DNA of 64,000 nt from Plasmopara viticola (GCA_001695595.3 MBPM02000108.1:62001-126000); one strand, 5' to 3'. Positions 50,267-61,495 are shown, counted from the stretch's first letter. The notes: generated by a model not told the origin, from the letters alone. Program-made: numbers and translations.

Positions 50267-50409
50267 TTGAAAATGTTACTTGGGCACTAGTTGGCAAATT
50301 GCAAAAGTGAATATATTTATAAGTGCTGATTTTAAGTAGTCATCAACCGATTGCAGATACCGGTACTTACCGATATGTAGTTGCTGGTCGAGGCGGCGAT
50401 TCTCCAACA
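50265..50409 (-). repeat. Copia 5' LTR
   Basis: This is the partner of 46078-46222. It begins TGTTGGAG on the minus strand and ends in CATTTTCA. It carries TATATTTATA, a possible TATA signal. Confidence 0.9.
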
Positions 50410-51932
50410 ATAACTACATAGGTAAATCGGCGCATACTTAAAGGTAGGTGAAAGCGTGAGCTATATTTAATCGCACACTTCAATGTTATAAAGAGCGCAG
50501 GAAGCTAATGGTCGTTCACCGAAAGACCTCGAATCGGCCTGGATGCCCCTCTGTGCAAAGTGCCATCACAGACTTTTTTATTTTATACAATGTCTAAGTA
50601 GTTTTTACCATTTGTAAATGAAATAAAGTCAACATATCGGTATCCTTCGAAATTTAAACCGGTATAAATACCGATAGGGCAAAAGCTCGGCGTCGACTGC
50701 TTCCACACGACCGAAGTACGCTCAGCAAAATCGGACTTGATGCCTTTGGTCAAAGTATCTAAATATGGAGTACCCGAAATTTGTCGTTATACTTGAAGTA
50801 CCAAGCTCAAAGGGGTCGCTCGTCTGGATTTAAGAAATATTGTCAGATTAAGCTGTCAAGCAGGTTGGCCCTTTAAAGTATCACATTGGCGTGCATTCGG
50901 GTATCTTGCTCGAAAGAAGAGACCAAGAAATGCGACCTTTCACGAATAGGTTCGCAAATATACTGCTACTTCGCAAAATGCTCACCACATCACAATTTAA
51001 CAACTAGATGCATCAAACATCGATCATGCTTGGCCAAATGTTCTCAAAGCTGGTGAACGGCCAACTGTGTTGAGGTCTTACTTGACACAGCGTACATATT
51101 AGTTTTTGTTGTGTCACACGACGGGCTATCTGTAGCGACGTGACGCCAACGTTTGTACTGTGAATATAAGAAGTACATTGTCGCGCGACACCGGCGGCGA
51201 ATAGACCTTTGTTGACCCTTAAGTCAATCGGTCAAAACTCACAGAAGATGCTCGCTAGCTATTAAAGTCACACACGGTCTAAGACTTCATTATTTCTGTG
51301 GGCTGCGAAGCACTTAACTCATTTGTCATCGAAGTATTGGTATCGTTATGGTGTTATTACTTTGAATGACTAACTTTAGCGTTGTGTCAGAGACAGAAAC
51401 ATATGTATTATCGCCAGCTCTCTGTCAGCGTGGTCTATCCTTGGCCCATTATAGCGTCCACCATGCAGCGTACAGGAAATATACACTTATCCAAAGTATG
51501 CTGTAAAAACATCGCTGCGAAGCCTTTTTGTCGTGCTTTTTCGTTTGATAAGATCTTACTATGCATTGAACGACAATATTAAGGTCGGAACAGAAAGTCT
51601 AGTAGTTCACACAACTCCAGTAGATGTTGCACACTCTGCGGCTGGGAAATTCTCCGAATCGACGCATCAGCACCAGCTGGGCTGTGTGCGTGGTGTAGAA
51701 TACGTGGTATATGTTAAGATGCTGCCAGAAACCAGTCCTATCCCGTGCTGACTACTTACTACACGGCTAGTCATTTTCGATTTCAGGCCATTTGCCCATT
51801 GTTCTGTTTGTAAGCTGTCTTGCTACGACGGAAGGAGTCAAGTGGTGCAGCGCGTGTCAGTGATAGGTAGCCCCGATATACAGGAACGCGGGCCCGACCT
51901 CTAGACTTTAACTCGCGACATTTACTAAGAGC
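50410..51932. other. Intergenic region before the membrane protein gene
   Basis: No gene is recognised. The stretch 50640-50680 has repeated CCGGTAT/ATACCG words, also seen near 46040. The final few hundred bases, more GC-rich than the rest, are the likely promoter of the gene at 51933. Confidence 0.4.
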
Positions 51933-53795
51933 ATGAAAGTCGTTTGTGCGCTAGCAGCAGCGGTGCTCGCTCTCTTTGATTCAGTGCAGGCCGCCAACAT
52001 TGACAATGGGTTTACACAGGACGGAACGACCACCTACTGCATGGGCGTGTCAACTGGTAACGGGTCGATGGGAACACTTAACTTCGAAACGCTTGAAGCT
52101 AGTAACGTGGGCCGTTGTCCTGTGGGTGTTGCGCTAACGCTTACAACCTCTGATTTCGGCGTAAATGAACCTATCACCGTAAAGTGGGCGGCCAAGATGG
52201 TTTCGGGTCTAACAAACGCCATTTTTCCAAATGCTATCGACGCAACCACCAAACTTCCGAGTGCCGTGATTAAATCGTCGCTGTTCGCTTGCACGTCTGG
52301 AACCAACTGTGCAACGAATGTCGGTGGTACACCTACTGGCGCTGATGGGACTAGCACTGGCCCCTTCTCCTCGGACGGTACCAAGGCGCTGGAGACCAAT
52401 ACATTTACTCTTAACGCCGCTGGTGACTACATCATTGTGGGCTTGGTCTCTTTGCCTGGCGATAGTACGCTGAATCTTGAAGCGGAAGAATACCTTGTCT
52501 TTAAGAAAATAAGCGTTGTGTCCACCGACTCATCGACACCCCCATCAGGTAATGTACTAAATTTTAAAATCAATTATCACTCCTCTACTCTTAGTGCCTA
52601 TATCACAACTAACGCAAGCGTCTTTTCTCCTACAGATTCTCCAACACCATCGCCTGACAGCTCAAACACTATAGAGAGTGTCCCTACTGCCTCTCCTGAA
52701 GACGAATCTGACGAGCAAACTCAACAAAATTCGAAGGCAGATTCGACTACGAGCAAAGGTGCTACGCTTGATTCTTCAGCCAAGACGACAACTTCAGCCG
52801 CTAATGAGATGGACAAAATGAATACAGCGTCGACCTCTAGTGGCTACCACAACTTTTTCAAAAGTAACGGTATATTGATCATCGCCGTGGTTGTTGGCTG
52901 TTGTGTCATTGGTTTCGCGGCTTTTGCCTTTGCCATTTGCCGCCGCAAGAGTCAAAGTATAAAAGATGACAAAGGATCCCAACCTTGCGACATGGATGAT
53001 CGTGGGGGCAAGACAGACATTACGTACGCTGCCACGACCACCGCTCGCAACAACAACAGCAACAAAACTGATACTATGATGGATGAAGAAGGGCCTGTCG
53101 CAATGATGCCGTCGGCCAAGCAAGGATTGGAGCGTGATTCGAGCGACGGCAGCTCGCTCCCCAAGAGCAGCTTGGACGCCGACGAGTATTCGGACAAGGC
53201 AAAGTATGGTGCTGTGGGCCACGGTAAAAAGGCTCGGATGGATGCCTCTTGCGCGAGCAACATCTCGTTTGCCGGCCAAAGTCTAGCGTCCATGTCTAAT
53301 TTTGGAGACTCGATTGTATCGGCGAGACAGAAACAATATTTGCAGCCAAATGACTGGAATGAATCAGCTCCCTCAAATCGAGGCTCTTGTCTAAACTTGG
53401 ACCTTTCTGCCCACGGAAAGAGCAGTTCCGGAAGACTAAGCACATCAAGCAACTGCTCTGAAGATAAGGCGTCGCGTGTCACGGGCACGAGCGACCGCGA
53501 CTCGAACCGCGGCCTCGGATTTTCAATGTCTTCTCGCCCTTCCGACTCGCGCTTGTCTGAAGACTACCGCGTGACTGAGGAGCTACATGGTAGTAAAACT
53601 CCGGACTTTTCGGAGGCCTTGGATCACGCCCGACAACAAAGCGAGGCGTCCGTCGATTCGTATGGTGTTCGAACATCACGCTCTAGCGTCGACTCGTACA
53701 GCTCCGGCATTTCTTACAACCGCGAAGGCTCGCGCATAAGTCGCTTTAGTGCTGCCTCGAGTTTGGACCGATCAAGCGACATCAGCACATACTAG
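51933..53795 (+). CDS. Single-pass membrane protein with Ser-rich cytosolic tail, function unknown
   Basis: The intronless gene encodes 620 residues. A signal peptide (MKVVCALAAAVLALFDSVQA) is followed by an extracellular domain to about residue 205 with four or more Cys and a beta-rich look. A Ser/Thr/Pro-rich stalk runs at about 230-310. A transmembrane helix at about 312-333 (ILIIAVVVGCCVIGFAAFAF) is closed by basic CRRK. The remaining 285 or so residues form a cytosolic, Ser/Asp/Arg-rich, low-complexity tail with many SSxDS-type phosphosite candidates and no kinase motif. The outside-stalk-helix-tail plan recalls the ectodomain part of oomycete receptor-like proteins, but I recognise no named family. 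The ATG at 51933 directly starts the signal peptide. It is convergent with DapA, 271 bp away. Confidence 0.85.
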   Translation: MKVVCALAAAVLALFDSVQAANIDNGFTQDGTTTYCMGVSTGNGSMGTLNFETLEASNVGRCPVGVALTLTTSDFGVNEPITVKWAAKMVSGLTNAIFPNAIDATTKLPSAVIKSSLFACTSGTNCATNVGGTPTGADGTSTGPFSSDGTKALETNTFTLNAAGDYIIVGLVSLPGDSTLNLEAEEYLVFKKISVVSTDSSTPPSGNVLNFKINYHSSTLSAYITTNASVFSPTDSPTPSPDSSNTIESVPTASPEDESDEQTQQNSKADSTTSKGATLDSSAKTTTSAANEMDKMNTASTSSGYHNFFKSNGILIIAVVVGCCVIGFAAFAFAICRRKSQSIKDDKGSQPCDMDDRGGKTDITYAATTTARNNNSNKTDTMMDEEGPVAMMPSAKQGLERDSSDGSSLPKSSLDADEYSDKAKYGAVGHGKKARMDASCASNISFAGQSLASMSNFGDSIVSARQKQYLQPNDWNESAPSNRGSCLNLDLSAHGKSSSGRLSTSSNCSEDKASRVTGTSDRDSNRGLGFSMSSRPSDSRLSEDYRVTEELHGSKTPDFSEALDHARQQSEASVDSYGVRTSRSSVDSYSSGISYNREGSRISRFSAASSLDRSSDISTY

Positions 53796-54066
53796 GCGCA
53801 TGTTTGGTCGTTTTTTGGCGTCTAGTATTCAATGCTTGAAAAAGAGCAGATCAACGAGTAAGTTTATGGTTCCGATCGTGTTTTTAATCCTCGTTCGAAG
53901 TGACATTGATAAAATGACATTTCTTTGTCTTTTCATACGCGCCAGCGCTGGTTAAGCTATACTCGTTGAAACCCTGCGCACATCTAATGTTTCTATGTTT
54001 GTTCCAAAAAAGACCAACTGAGTTGCGTATATTAGCAGTCGAACTGCCCGGCACGAAAAAATCGCC

Positions 54067-55164
54067 TCATATTAGCTTGTGCTCCTTGGCTAGTTTAGTG
54101 AGGTTTTCAATAGTAGAAGACTCGCACCCCACGAGCGGCGCGCGCACAGCAGGCGAACACTTGCCCATGAGCTGTAGCATCTTCTTGATAGGCTGCGGGT
54201 TGGCCTCACTGAAAAGGGACTTCACCAAAAAAACCTATGTATGGGTGAACGAGCGTTATCGTTAGTATATCGATTGAGATAAAAACCGTCACCAAGTATC
54301 GTACATTTTCTAGAGCAGCCTTGCGAGCGGTGACGTAATCACCCCTAAGCATTGGGTCAGTTACGGCCAAAACCTTCTTGGGGGCTAATAAAACACAGCA
54401 ATAATGTACGGTAGGTCAGCAACCAATAACTTGAACGATAAGAAGCACTTCCTCTCACATGCATTGGATAGCACACTGATGACACCTGTGGCACCCATGG
54501 CCATGAGAGGTAGAGTCAGATTGTCATCGCCAGATAATATAGTAATGTCACACAAGGCGGCAATCTCCATAGCCTGATCCAGTGATCCCGTGGATTCCTT
54601 GATAGCCACGATGTTAGGCAGCTTGTAAAGCTCAGCAATCGTCTGTGGCGTCAGATTGACATTGGTTCGGCCGGGAATGTTGTACATTATCACGGGAAGA
54701 CCCACGTCAGCTACAGCCTTGAAGTGGGCATATAAGCCTTTCTGCGTGGGTTTGTTGTAGTAGGGGCACACCACTAAGCAGGCGTCGGCGCCGTGCTCTT
54801 TAGCAGCGCGCGTGAGGCGCAAAGCCTCGGCCGTATTGTTAGATCCCGTACCAGCAATAACAGGCACGCGGCCATTAGATGCAGCAACCACCTCAGCAAT
54901 CACGCGGTCATGCTCATCGTGTGTGACCGTCGGGCACTCACCCGTCGTACCCATCTGCCATCAACATGCAGCATGTCACTCGCAGCGTCAGCCTAAGTCA
55001 GTGGTTAATCTACGCCTACGAAAGCCTACCGGAACAAGGCCATTGATTCCTTCCTGAATCTGCCATTCCACAAGTTCCCGTAGCTTGGCATAGTCTATGG
55101 CGCTTCCGTCATCCGTAAATGGAGTCACGAGAGCAGTGAAAGCGCCTTGCATGTTCAAAGTCAT
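54067..55164 (-). CDS. dapA: 4-hydroxy-tetrahydrodipicolinate synthase (DapA), four exons
   Basis: The enzyme condenses pyruvate and aspartate semialdehyde, the first committed step of the diaminopimelate route to lysine. Exons are 55030-55164, 54459-54954, 54305-54384 and 54067-54234. The introns are 75, 74 and 70 nt, all GT-AG. The product is about 292 residues, as in E. coli DapA. Exon 1 carries ALVTPF and INGLVP, and exon 2 starts MGTTGE. Tyr136 and Arg141 in MYNIPGRT and the Schiff-base Lys164 in IVAIKES line up with E. coli Tyr133, Arg138 and Lys161. Later come LSGDD and GATGVIS. Exon 4 ends [11 protein letters not shown] ... LAKEHKLI. The open frame begins with TTG, and the ATG at 55164 is preferred. 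The first two introns keep frame and motif, so the model is firm. Confidence 0.95.
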
Positions 55165-55199
55165 GGTCAAATCGTCCTGTGTGTTGTGCCAATACTGTG

Positions 55200-55257
55200 T
55201 GGTTGGCAGGCCTTACCTAAACTCTCACTGGTTGGCAGTCCTTACCTAAACTCTCCA
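55200..55257. repeat. 29-bp tandem duplication upstream of DapA
   Basis: Two units of TGGTTGGCAG(G/T)CCTTACCTAAACTCTC lie back to back 36 bp before the DapA start. On the minus (gene) strand each contains TTTAGGTAAGG, a good splice-donor match, so a 5' UTR intron with a duplicated donor is possible. Confidence 0.8.
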
Positions 55258-55612
55258 ATGTCATTAAGCTAGTTAGTGGGAAGATATTGCTTTCTCCATT
55301 CCTTTTGTGGTAGTAGTCCACACGAACAGTCAAAACAAATGGTGCAAATTGCAGAGTTTAGGGGATGTTAATTTACAATGTCGTTCAGCCACCTTGCTAA
55401 GAAAAGACGTGCAGCAATGAATTCGTGAACATTCGCGGTCTTATGAAAAAAAAGAATGCACTTTAAATGCTGATATCTCTCAATATTAAATTATGTTGAT
55501 CCTAGCTTTGAGGTTTAATAAAGCAACTCCGCGATCTAGGCCCGAACGTTTGCTGTACTTCAAACTAATTCGTTGGTGTCGATAGAATGCCTAGGACAAA
55601 GCCAGCTTTAGC
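55258..55612. other. DapA upstream region
   Basis: Likely promoter side of DapA. No gene or clear oomycete initiator was identified. It ends with the left copy (55596-55612) of the target duplication of the SINE. Confidence 0.4.
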
Positions 55613-55931
55613 TTGAAAAGGTTGGGGTGACGCACTCCTTCCAAGCGCGGGGGCTAAATGCTCGCGCGCTTCGGGCAGGTGCTCTCGGGCATCTGCAGGT
55701 CTCTAACGAGTCTCACCCTCGACGCGACGATCTCCAGCACCGGGCGCCACCTGGGCTCTTACCAAGTCAGAGATAAACAAACTAATGGAAGACCCTCAAG
55801 ACCTCGGTGCTGGCTGCACTGCCCGCCGAACGAGACTCGACGTATGCGGACACCACTCTATGCCGTGAACTAGCCAGACTGAGCCTAGCACGTGCATAAC
55901 TTGGCAACGCGATAACGTAATACATTACATT
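55613..55931 (+). mobile_element. SINE-like retroposon, copy 3
   Basis: The plus-strand copy, about 319 bp, starts TTGAAAAGGTTGGGGTGACG and ends in ATTAC repeats. Flanks ACAAAGCCAGCTTTAGC (55596-55612) and ACAAAGCCAGCTTTTAGC (55932-55949) form a 17-18 bp target duplication with a single-base length difference. This is the best evidence that the family moves by target-primed reverse transcription. Its head faces the DapA start about 450 bp away. Confidence 0.85.
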
Positions 55932-55949
55932 ACAAAGCCAGCTTTTAGC

Positions 55950-58900
55950 ACAAAAGCCCGGCTTCATATAACTGCCCATTACATCTTCCTCACAAGAACT
56001 GAAAATATAAGAGAGAACTGAGTGATATCCATCACTCTTTTAATTTGATACAAATAATAAAAATTCTAACAATGACCAAACAAGCAGCGAAAAGGGCTGC
56101 TGATCTACACACTATTTGCCAGCACATAACAATGACCAAGCCAACTTCGAAAAGATTGCTACAGTGCCTCTGCACCAAGGCCGTGCCTACGACAAAAGCA
56201 ATTTGCTCCTGTGCCATGCCAGAAATAATCCGGCCGCCAAAGATTCACTCAATTTAGGAAAACTCTTTTGAAGCCTTCCACTTCAATACGGTAGAGAGCA
56301 CATGTTTAATGTCATCCCTCGGGTAATGCCCCGAAAACACCTCCGCCTTCGGATAAGAAAGAGACCACAAGTGCTCTGATAAATACTTGTTTCGATCTCC
56401 GCTCTTTATGATTTCAAAGAAGCTATAGATAGCGACGACGTTGTCAAATAATATTGTAATCTCTGATGATGACTTGTCGTCAGAGCTCACCCGTTACAAC
56501 ATGAAAATCATGACAATTCCCGTCCAAAAGATACGTAATATGAGTCTTCTTTATGAGGCAGGAAGTAGTATTGTCGATTAGTTGAATTTCTTCCGATTAT
56601 TATTTGTACGGTTAGGGTAGATGACGATGAGTGCGGAAAGTTTGGCTCCCGTGCGATGCCACTTTTTGCTATTTTAGCGCAGAAGGCATCGCAAGCTTAT
56701 ATTGCTATTGTGACTGTGCCCGTTGCCTGGTGACACAAAACTTCGTGCCCAGCGCAAGGGAACTCTCATGCTCAACTCTTCTATCTCGTGGGAGTATCTC
56801 TGGATTTTGTTTTACCTGCAAGTATCTTCAGAATACAGAATACGCCAACTATTTATGACATGTTTCAGGATCTGCGCAGCCATAAAATATTCATTTCGAA
56901 AGGTTGATGCACGTATGTCCTTAAGAGGATTTTTATCTAAAGAAACCCCACCTTTAAAATATTTTTGACATTTTAATAAGCCAAAAATTACACCGATTCA
57001 CGTTCTTTAAAGTTCAGTAAATCTGACGCCTCTGGGAATCCCCCAATCTGGTTTGACCTGCGGTGACCCTACGCCCGATTAATTGTTAATTTTCCTTGTG
57101 CGCAAGACATTTTTGTCATCCACGAGGTCGTTTAAAGCACCTTGGATCGAATTCGTATCGCATTCTTGATTTTTTTGCAAATGCATTTTGTTCGCTATTT
57201 GTGGTACATAATCGAAGCTATGCAGCTTGACTTTTTCGTATAGACCAACGCAACCCGCTTGTAGAGCTTTCTTGCTTGCATCTGTGTCGATATGCAACCC
57301 ATTGTGTCTTGGGATCTATGATATCCACGAACGAAAATCGATCTCCTGCACCTGGCGATAATCGTGTGTCTTGTAGACCTATGTCTTCCGATTGCGAGAC
57401 TGTGCAACCAGCAGTTGCTAGTGCTATGTTGTTCACAGTCGGAACTATGTTACTCAAATTCTGGGCGCCATATAAAGCGTCTCTGATAGTCGGAGCTGCC
57501 AGCAAAGTTTGGCTACCAGTAACAGCAGCTTTTCTTAAGTTTGCCTTCAGAAATTTCAAGTATTTCCATTTTCTTAAATATACTTTCCAACGTACATTTT
57601 CTTCTCAAGAAACTAACAACATGTCTCACTTAAGCCATCTTGCTCGTAATTAGGCGTTTGGCCTTATCCTACACCCAACTAATGTCTAAAGCTTTTTTTA
57701 CATGCGTCATGCCACGATCGAGTCATTTTATCCTTGTCAACGATAAGAAGTGCTTTTGTGCTGTGTCAAAGACAAGAAGTGTTTTCTTTGTTCCAATTTG
57801 CGGCTAGGTTTTATTGAGCCGAAGAACGTCCTTTAACTGAATCAATTTCTACCGTTTCTCTCTCTAGTAGCATCAATCATTAAAGTTGGCTGACCACAAT
57901 CGAGTGCCACCACTCATAGTTTCTCGGCATGCCAAAACGTATCGAGAATCGAAATTTCTTCCGGACATCGAAACGCACAAACATAATGCGTATATCCATG
58001 GCTAAAGGTAGCGAGTGGCCTTTATCACTGAAGAGCCAATCATAAAACAAATGGTTGGCCCGCCTTGCACTCAGCTCTTTCGACTACAAGTTTTGACATA
58101 CTTTAAATTGCTCTTCAAAAGAATTACAGCCACGTGAACATTTTTTTTAAATTGTCGCTGATGGGCAGCAACTTGACCCGCGAGCTTCGTTAAGTAGCGT
58201 CTGTGGATTGTTGACTTGGGCTCAACTTTAATTGACACAAGCGCTGACGAGCGAATAAACATCCGCTGCTTGTGCTACAGTAAGCAAGAACGCATGGTAT
58301 GAAGACGTCAATGAGATGGAATTGCAGTTTGCTGAAGGTATTTAAAGGTCCGCGTCCGAAGCCGAGATCTTAGAGCCGAAAAAATGCTGGTTAGAAAGCC
58401 CCACTTAGTTATGATGCCTGAATTATACCGCACACTAACCGTCACTGCCGGGAATACTGGAGCTTGCGCTGCCGGATCCTTAGAGCAAAAATTTTGCTTG
58501 TAGAGCTCCAGCTGTCTAGCAGTAGGTCGCAGCCGCCTCTCAAGACTCATAAAAGCAAGCATTTTTTTTATTTAGGCAAACAGCACATCCGACCGATACA
58601 TGTATATAAAATCTGACTATCAAAACCTTAAGGGTTTGGCGTGTGGAATCGTTGCTGATTTGGAGCTTGTCTATTTGATTATAGTCTCCATTGTTCTAGT
58701 TCTGCCTCTAGTTCTTATTGAGCAACTAAATCTACTCCCGCAATTATGATAGATCACTAATCCTTTTATGATATCGCTTGGAATGCCTTAGCACCCGCAT
58801 TAAGCCTGGTAGAAGGGCTTGCGTGCGCCAGGATTTACGGTTCTTTGAAGGCTCCTAGTATTAGAAGGCCGGCTTTTTTTCTACAATTTTCGGCTTCACG

Positions 58901-61162
58901 TAACGGCCGACAAACATTACTTCGTCTTTCCCTACTACTTGTCTCGGTTCTTTCCTTCATGCAACGCAGAAGCAGCATTACCAAGCTCTCACAAAACGCT
59001 TTCTGGTCGGACAAAGTATCTAGTTGGCGGCTCAAAAGAGTGAAGACTCGGTGTACTTACAGCCAAACGTACCGGTCGTCACAAACAGTCTAAGGATGAC
59101 GAATCGCCTCCTATGCGCTAGATACAATACAACAACAAAGTGTACGCAACATCATGCTCCCGTAAGAGCGACCACCAGTTTGACCCAGATCTTCAGGCCT
59201 TGTGGCAAAAGAAGGTATCACGATCGAGAACGTCTGCGACAACTTTTCGAAATCAAAAATGTACAAGATACTGGATTTCACCTAGTGACGGTGTCGCGTA
59301 ACATTGCGCTCAACGTGATGATTTTGATTGAACAGGGAAGAAGAGAACGATATCTTAACGACGAAGCACTCTTCGCTTTAATGTTGCTCAAGCCTATTGT
59401 TGGGCGAGCGCTGGTAAATCTTAATGCCGACGACTTCGTCTGTCTTCGTCAAGACATTCACAAAATATCACAGCTGCAGAATTTGTAATTTTTATCTGAG
59501 CGGTTGAGAGCGTAGTCCTCTTCTTCGCAAACTTATTGCTCGACTCGCATTTATCAAGTCAAGGGTTGCGGCACCAAAATCAAACCCTATCCCAGCTGAT
59601 ATTTTGTTTTCTAGGGGTCAGTATCTGCTCCTGATCAACGCGCCCGCAATTTCTCGGCCTGGATCACTAAATGCCTTGAGTAAGCCCACAAAGAATACTG
59701 AACGTGTTCCCATTCCTTATATGTCATCAAGCGTATTGCTGAACAACTCAACTAATGACCATATATGATATAATGATGCGCGAGTTCAGTTAAGTCGTAC
59801 TGTAATCTTTAGGTAATTTTCAGCATTGAATTGTACCGAAATCTCCAAAATTTAAACTTGTCTTCCCTTTCGGTCAGAATATTACTTACAAGTACTTTGG
59901 CTTTTAGTCGTTCAACTGCTTACGTGCCTTGAGCTAACAAGTCTCCCAGACACAAAGTCTTAAACTTGCTTACGCATTGTGAAAAAATCTGATAGCAGCA
60001 AGCCACTCGGCTATACCTCCCCATGCAGCCATGTGGGGGCGTCAACAAAACGCAAGAATAGGCTTACGCATTAACGTACAACACTGTGTAGCCTGATGAG
60101 ACAAGCGACACTTTTCGATGCAGTTTCAACCAGTGAGAAAAGGCTACTTCAAGATCGTGGTGCATCCGCGTACACAATGCGTGACGTGTCTTCGTTAACG
60201 CTATTATTTTACGACCAGCCTGATCGTCTGTAATTCGATATTTCGCTGTGGACATGCCTAACCTACCTTAGCAGCACCCTGTTTAAATGAGCTCTTAAAG
60301 CGGAGAGTCTCGGTCTCTGACAATTTATTCTAAAGGCTCAAATTGTAGTCAAAGCACAGTGTTGCTCTTTTGGCATTGTCGACCGTATCTAGCATAGCCG
60401 CTAAAAGTAAGTCCTTTTTTTATAATCGGTCAACAAAGATCCCTTCAGCAGGCCGTACACAAATCTAAACCGCTAAACTACTAGCCGCATAAGGATATCG
60501 GCGATTTTTTTCAATGGTGTAGTCGCATGTTGGCGGGATTTAACGGTCGGTACATTTTGCATGCGCGCACATATGCGCAGAACCACGTCTACAGCTTGGA
60601 CATTGATGAGTGGGCTACTTGCCGAGTCATACGTCTTCTCCCAACCGAGATGATTGTCAATCGGTGTATTTTGAGTTCCAAAAAGGACACAATACTCTAA
60701 TGCCTCGATACTACACGTATTGGGTCACCTCGACTGGTGCTGGAATGTAACAGCCCAGCTTTTATCAAGGGCAGAGCTTAATCGCGCCGGCAGTTCAATG
60801 TCCGAGTCTCCATATCTATTTTCCCTTAAGTCTTTTTTTGAGGTACGCACATGTCAGCTCTTGCATACGTGGCACAAAGTTAATTTGTTACCGGCAATCT
60901 CACAGTTGTAATATGTGCTAACTCAATATATGGGCGACATAAAACGAATCAACCAAGGCATCATGCGATCCTGGTTTGTGACCTACCGCCAAGTTATGCT
61001 CTGTAGGATAGGAGAGACATATGGCCATTCCCTGCCACAGGTGAGGTAAGCGTGTCGCGGTGTGTAGCGACGAACGTTTTATACAAATTACGATTGGTTT
61101 AATTTTAGATTTGACTTTCATCGCAAGTGGATCTTTATCATTATAGCGACGATTCTCCTGTG
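55950..61162. other. Gene-poor region
   Basis: No gene is recognised in over 5 kb. The plus open frame near 59150-59488 (ERYLNDEALFALMLLKPIVGRALVNL) reads like protein but lacks an ATG and upstream continuity. The stretch 57276-57653 shares a gap-free segment with 34063-34320. The rest is mixed AT-rich sequence. Confidence 0.35.
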
Positions 61163-61495
61163 CTACCGTGACCACGCGGCTAACCGGACGTTTGAGTGGC
61201 CGTAGGTTTCTAGCTCTCTAAATCTGACTGCTTGACACAAGCCACACCCTAAATGCATATGACGGATATGACCACAAGTAAAGCAGCGACCGATGCTCAT
61301 ATGCTGACCATCAACTCGAAAGTCAACCACCCTCCACTTCATTAGCAAACTTGCGGTTATAGAGAGCCGGACCGCCCGATAAGCCCTGGCTCTGCAAGCT
61401 TCCTTCAACCCATGTCGCCTAAAAGTGAGCTTGACATTGAATGAATTTTTCACGGCATTCTCTAAAGATAGTTGGTGTACACGGAGAACCTCCAT
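61163..61495 (-). pseudogene. Retroelement ORF1/Gag-like fragment with CCHC knuckle
   Basis: The 110-codon ATG-started frame contains CFTCGHIRHMHLGC, an exact Cys-x2-Cys-x4-His-x4-Cys zinc knuckle. It is followed by a second, weaker Cys/His stretch (YGHSNVRLAAW), where the expected Cys residues are changed. The part before (VDFRVDGQHMSI) fits the region just ahead of the knuckles in LINE ORF1 or Gag proteins. Upstream and downstream lack a linked reverse transcriptase frame, so it is a fragment. Whether it is from a LINE or an LTR element is not clear. Confidence 0.5.

Larger units (their letters stand above)
46078..50409 (-). mobile_element. Ty1/copia LTR retrotransposon, near complete but inactive
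   Basis: The element is about 4.3 kb and reads on the minus strand. It has two similar 145-bp LTRs, a primer-binding-like site, gag, protease, integrase, reverse transcriptase and RNase H in copia order, and a purine-rich tract (GAGTGGGAG) before the 3' LTR. The 5-mer ATAAC occurs at 46073-46077 and again at 50410-50414, a likely target-site duplication. The LTRs differ at about 7 of 142 compared positions, mostly transitions. Several stops and at least one frameshift break the polyprotein. Confidence 0.93.

Noticed and set aside
52034..53679. Minus-strand frames of 121-178 codons opposite the membrane protein gene
   Set aside because: They overlap a firm gene with signal peptide and helix, and their products show no domain or ATG-based logic.
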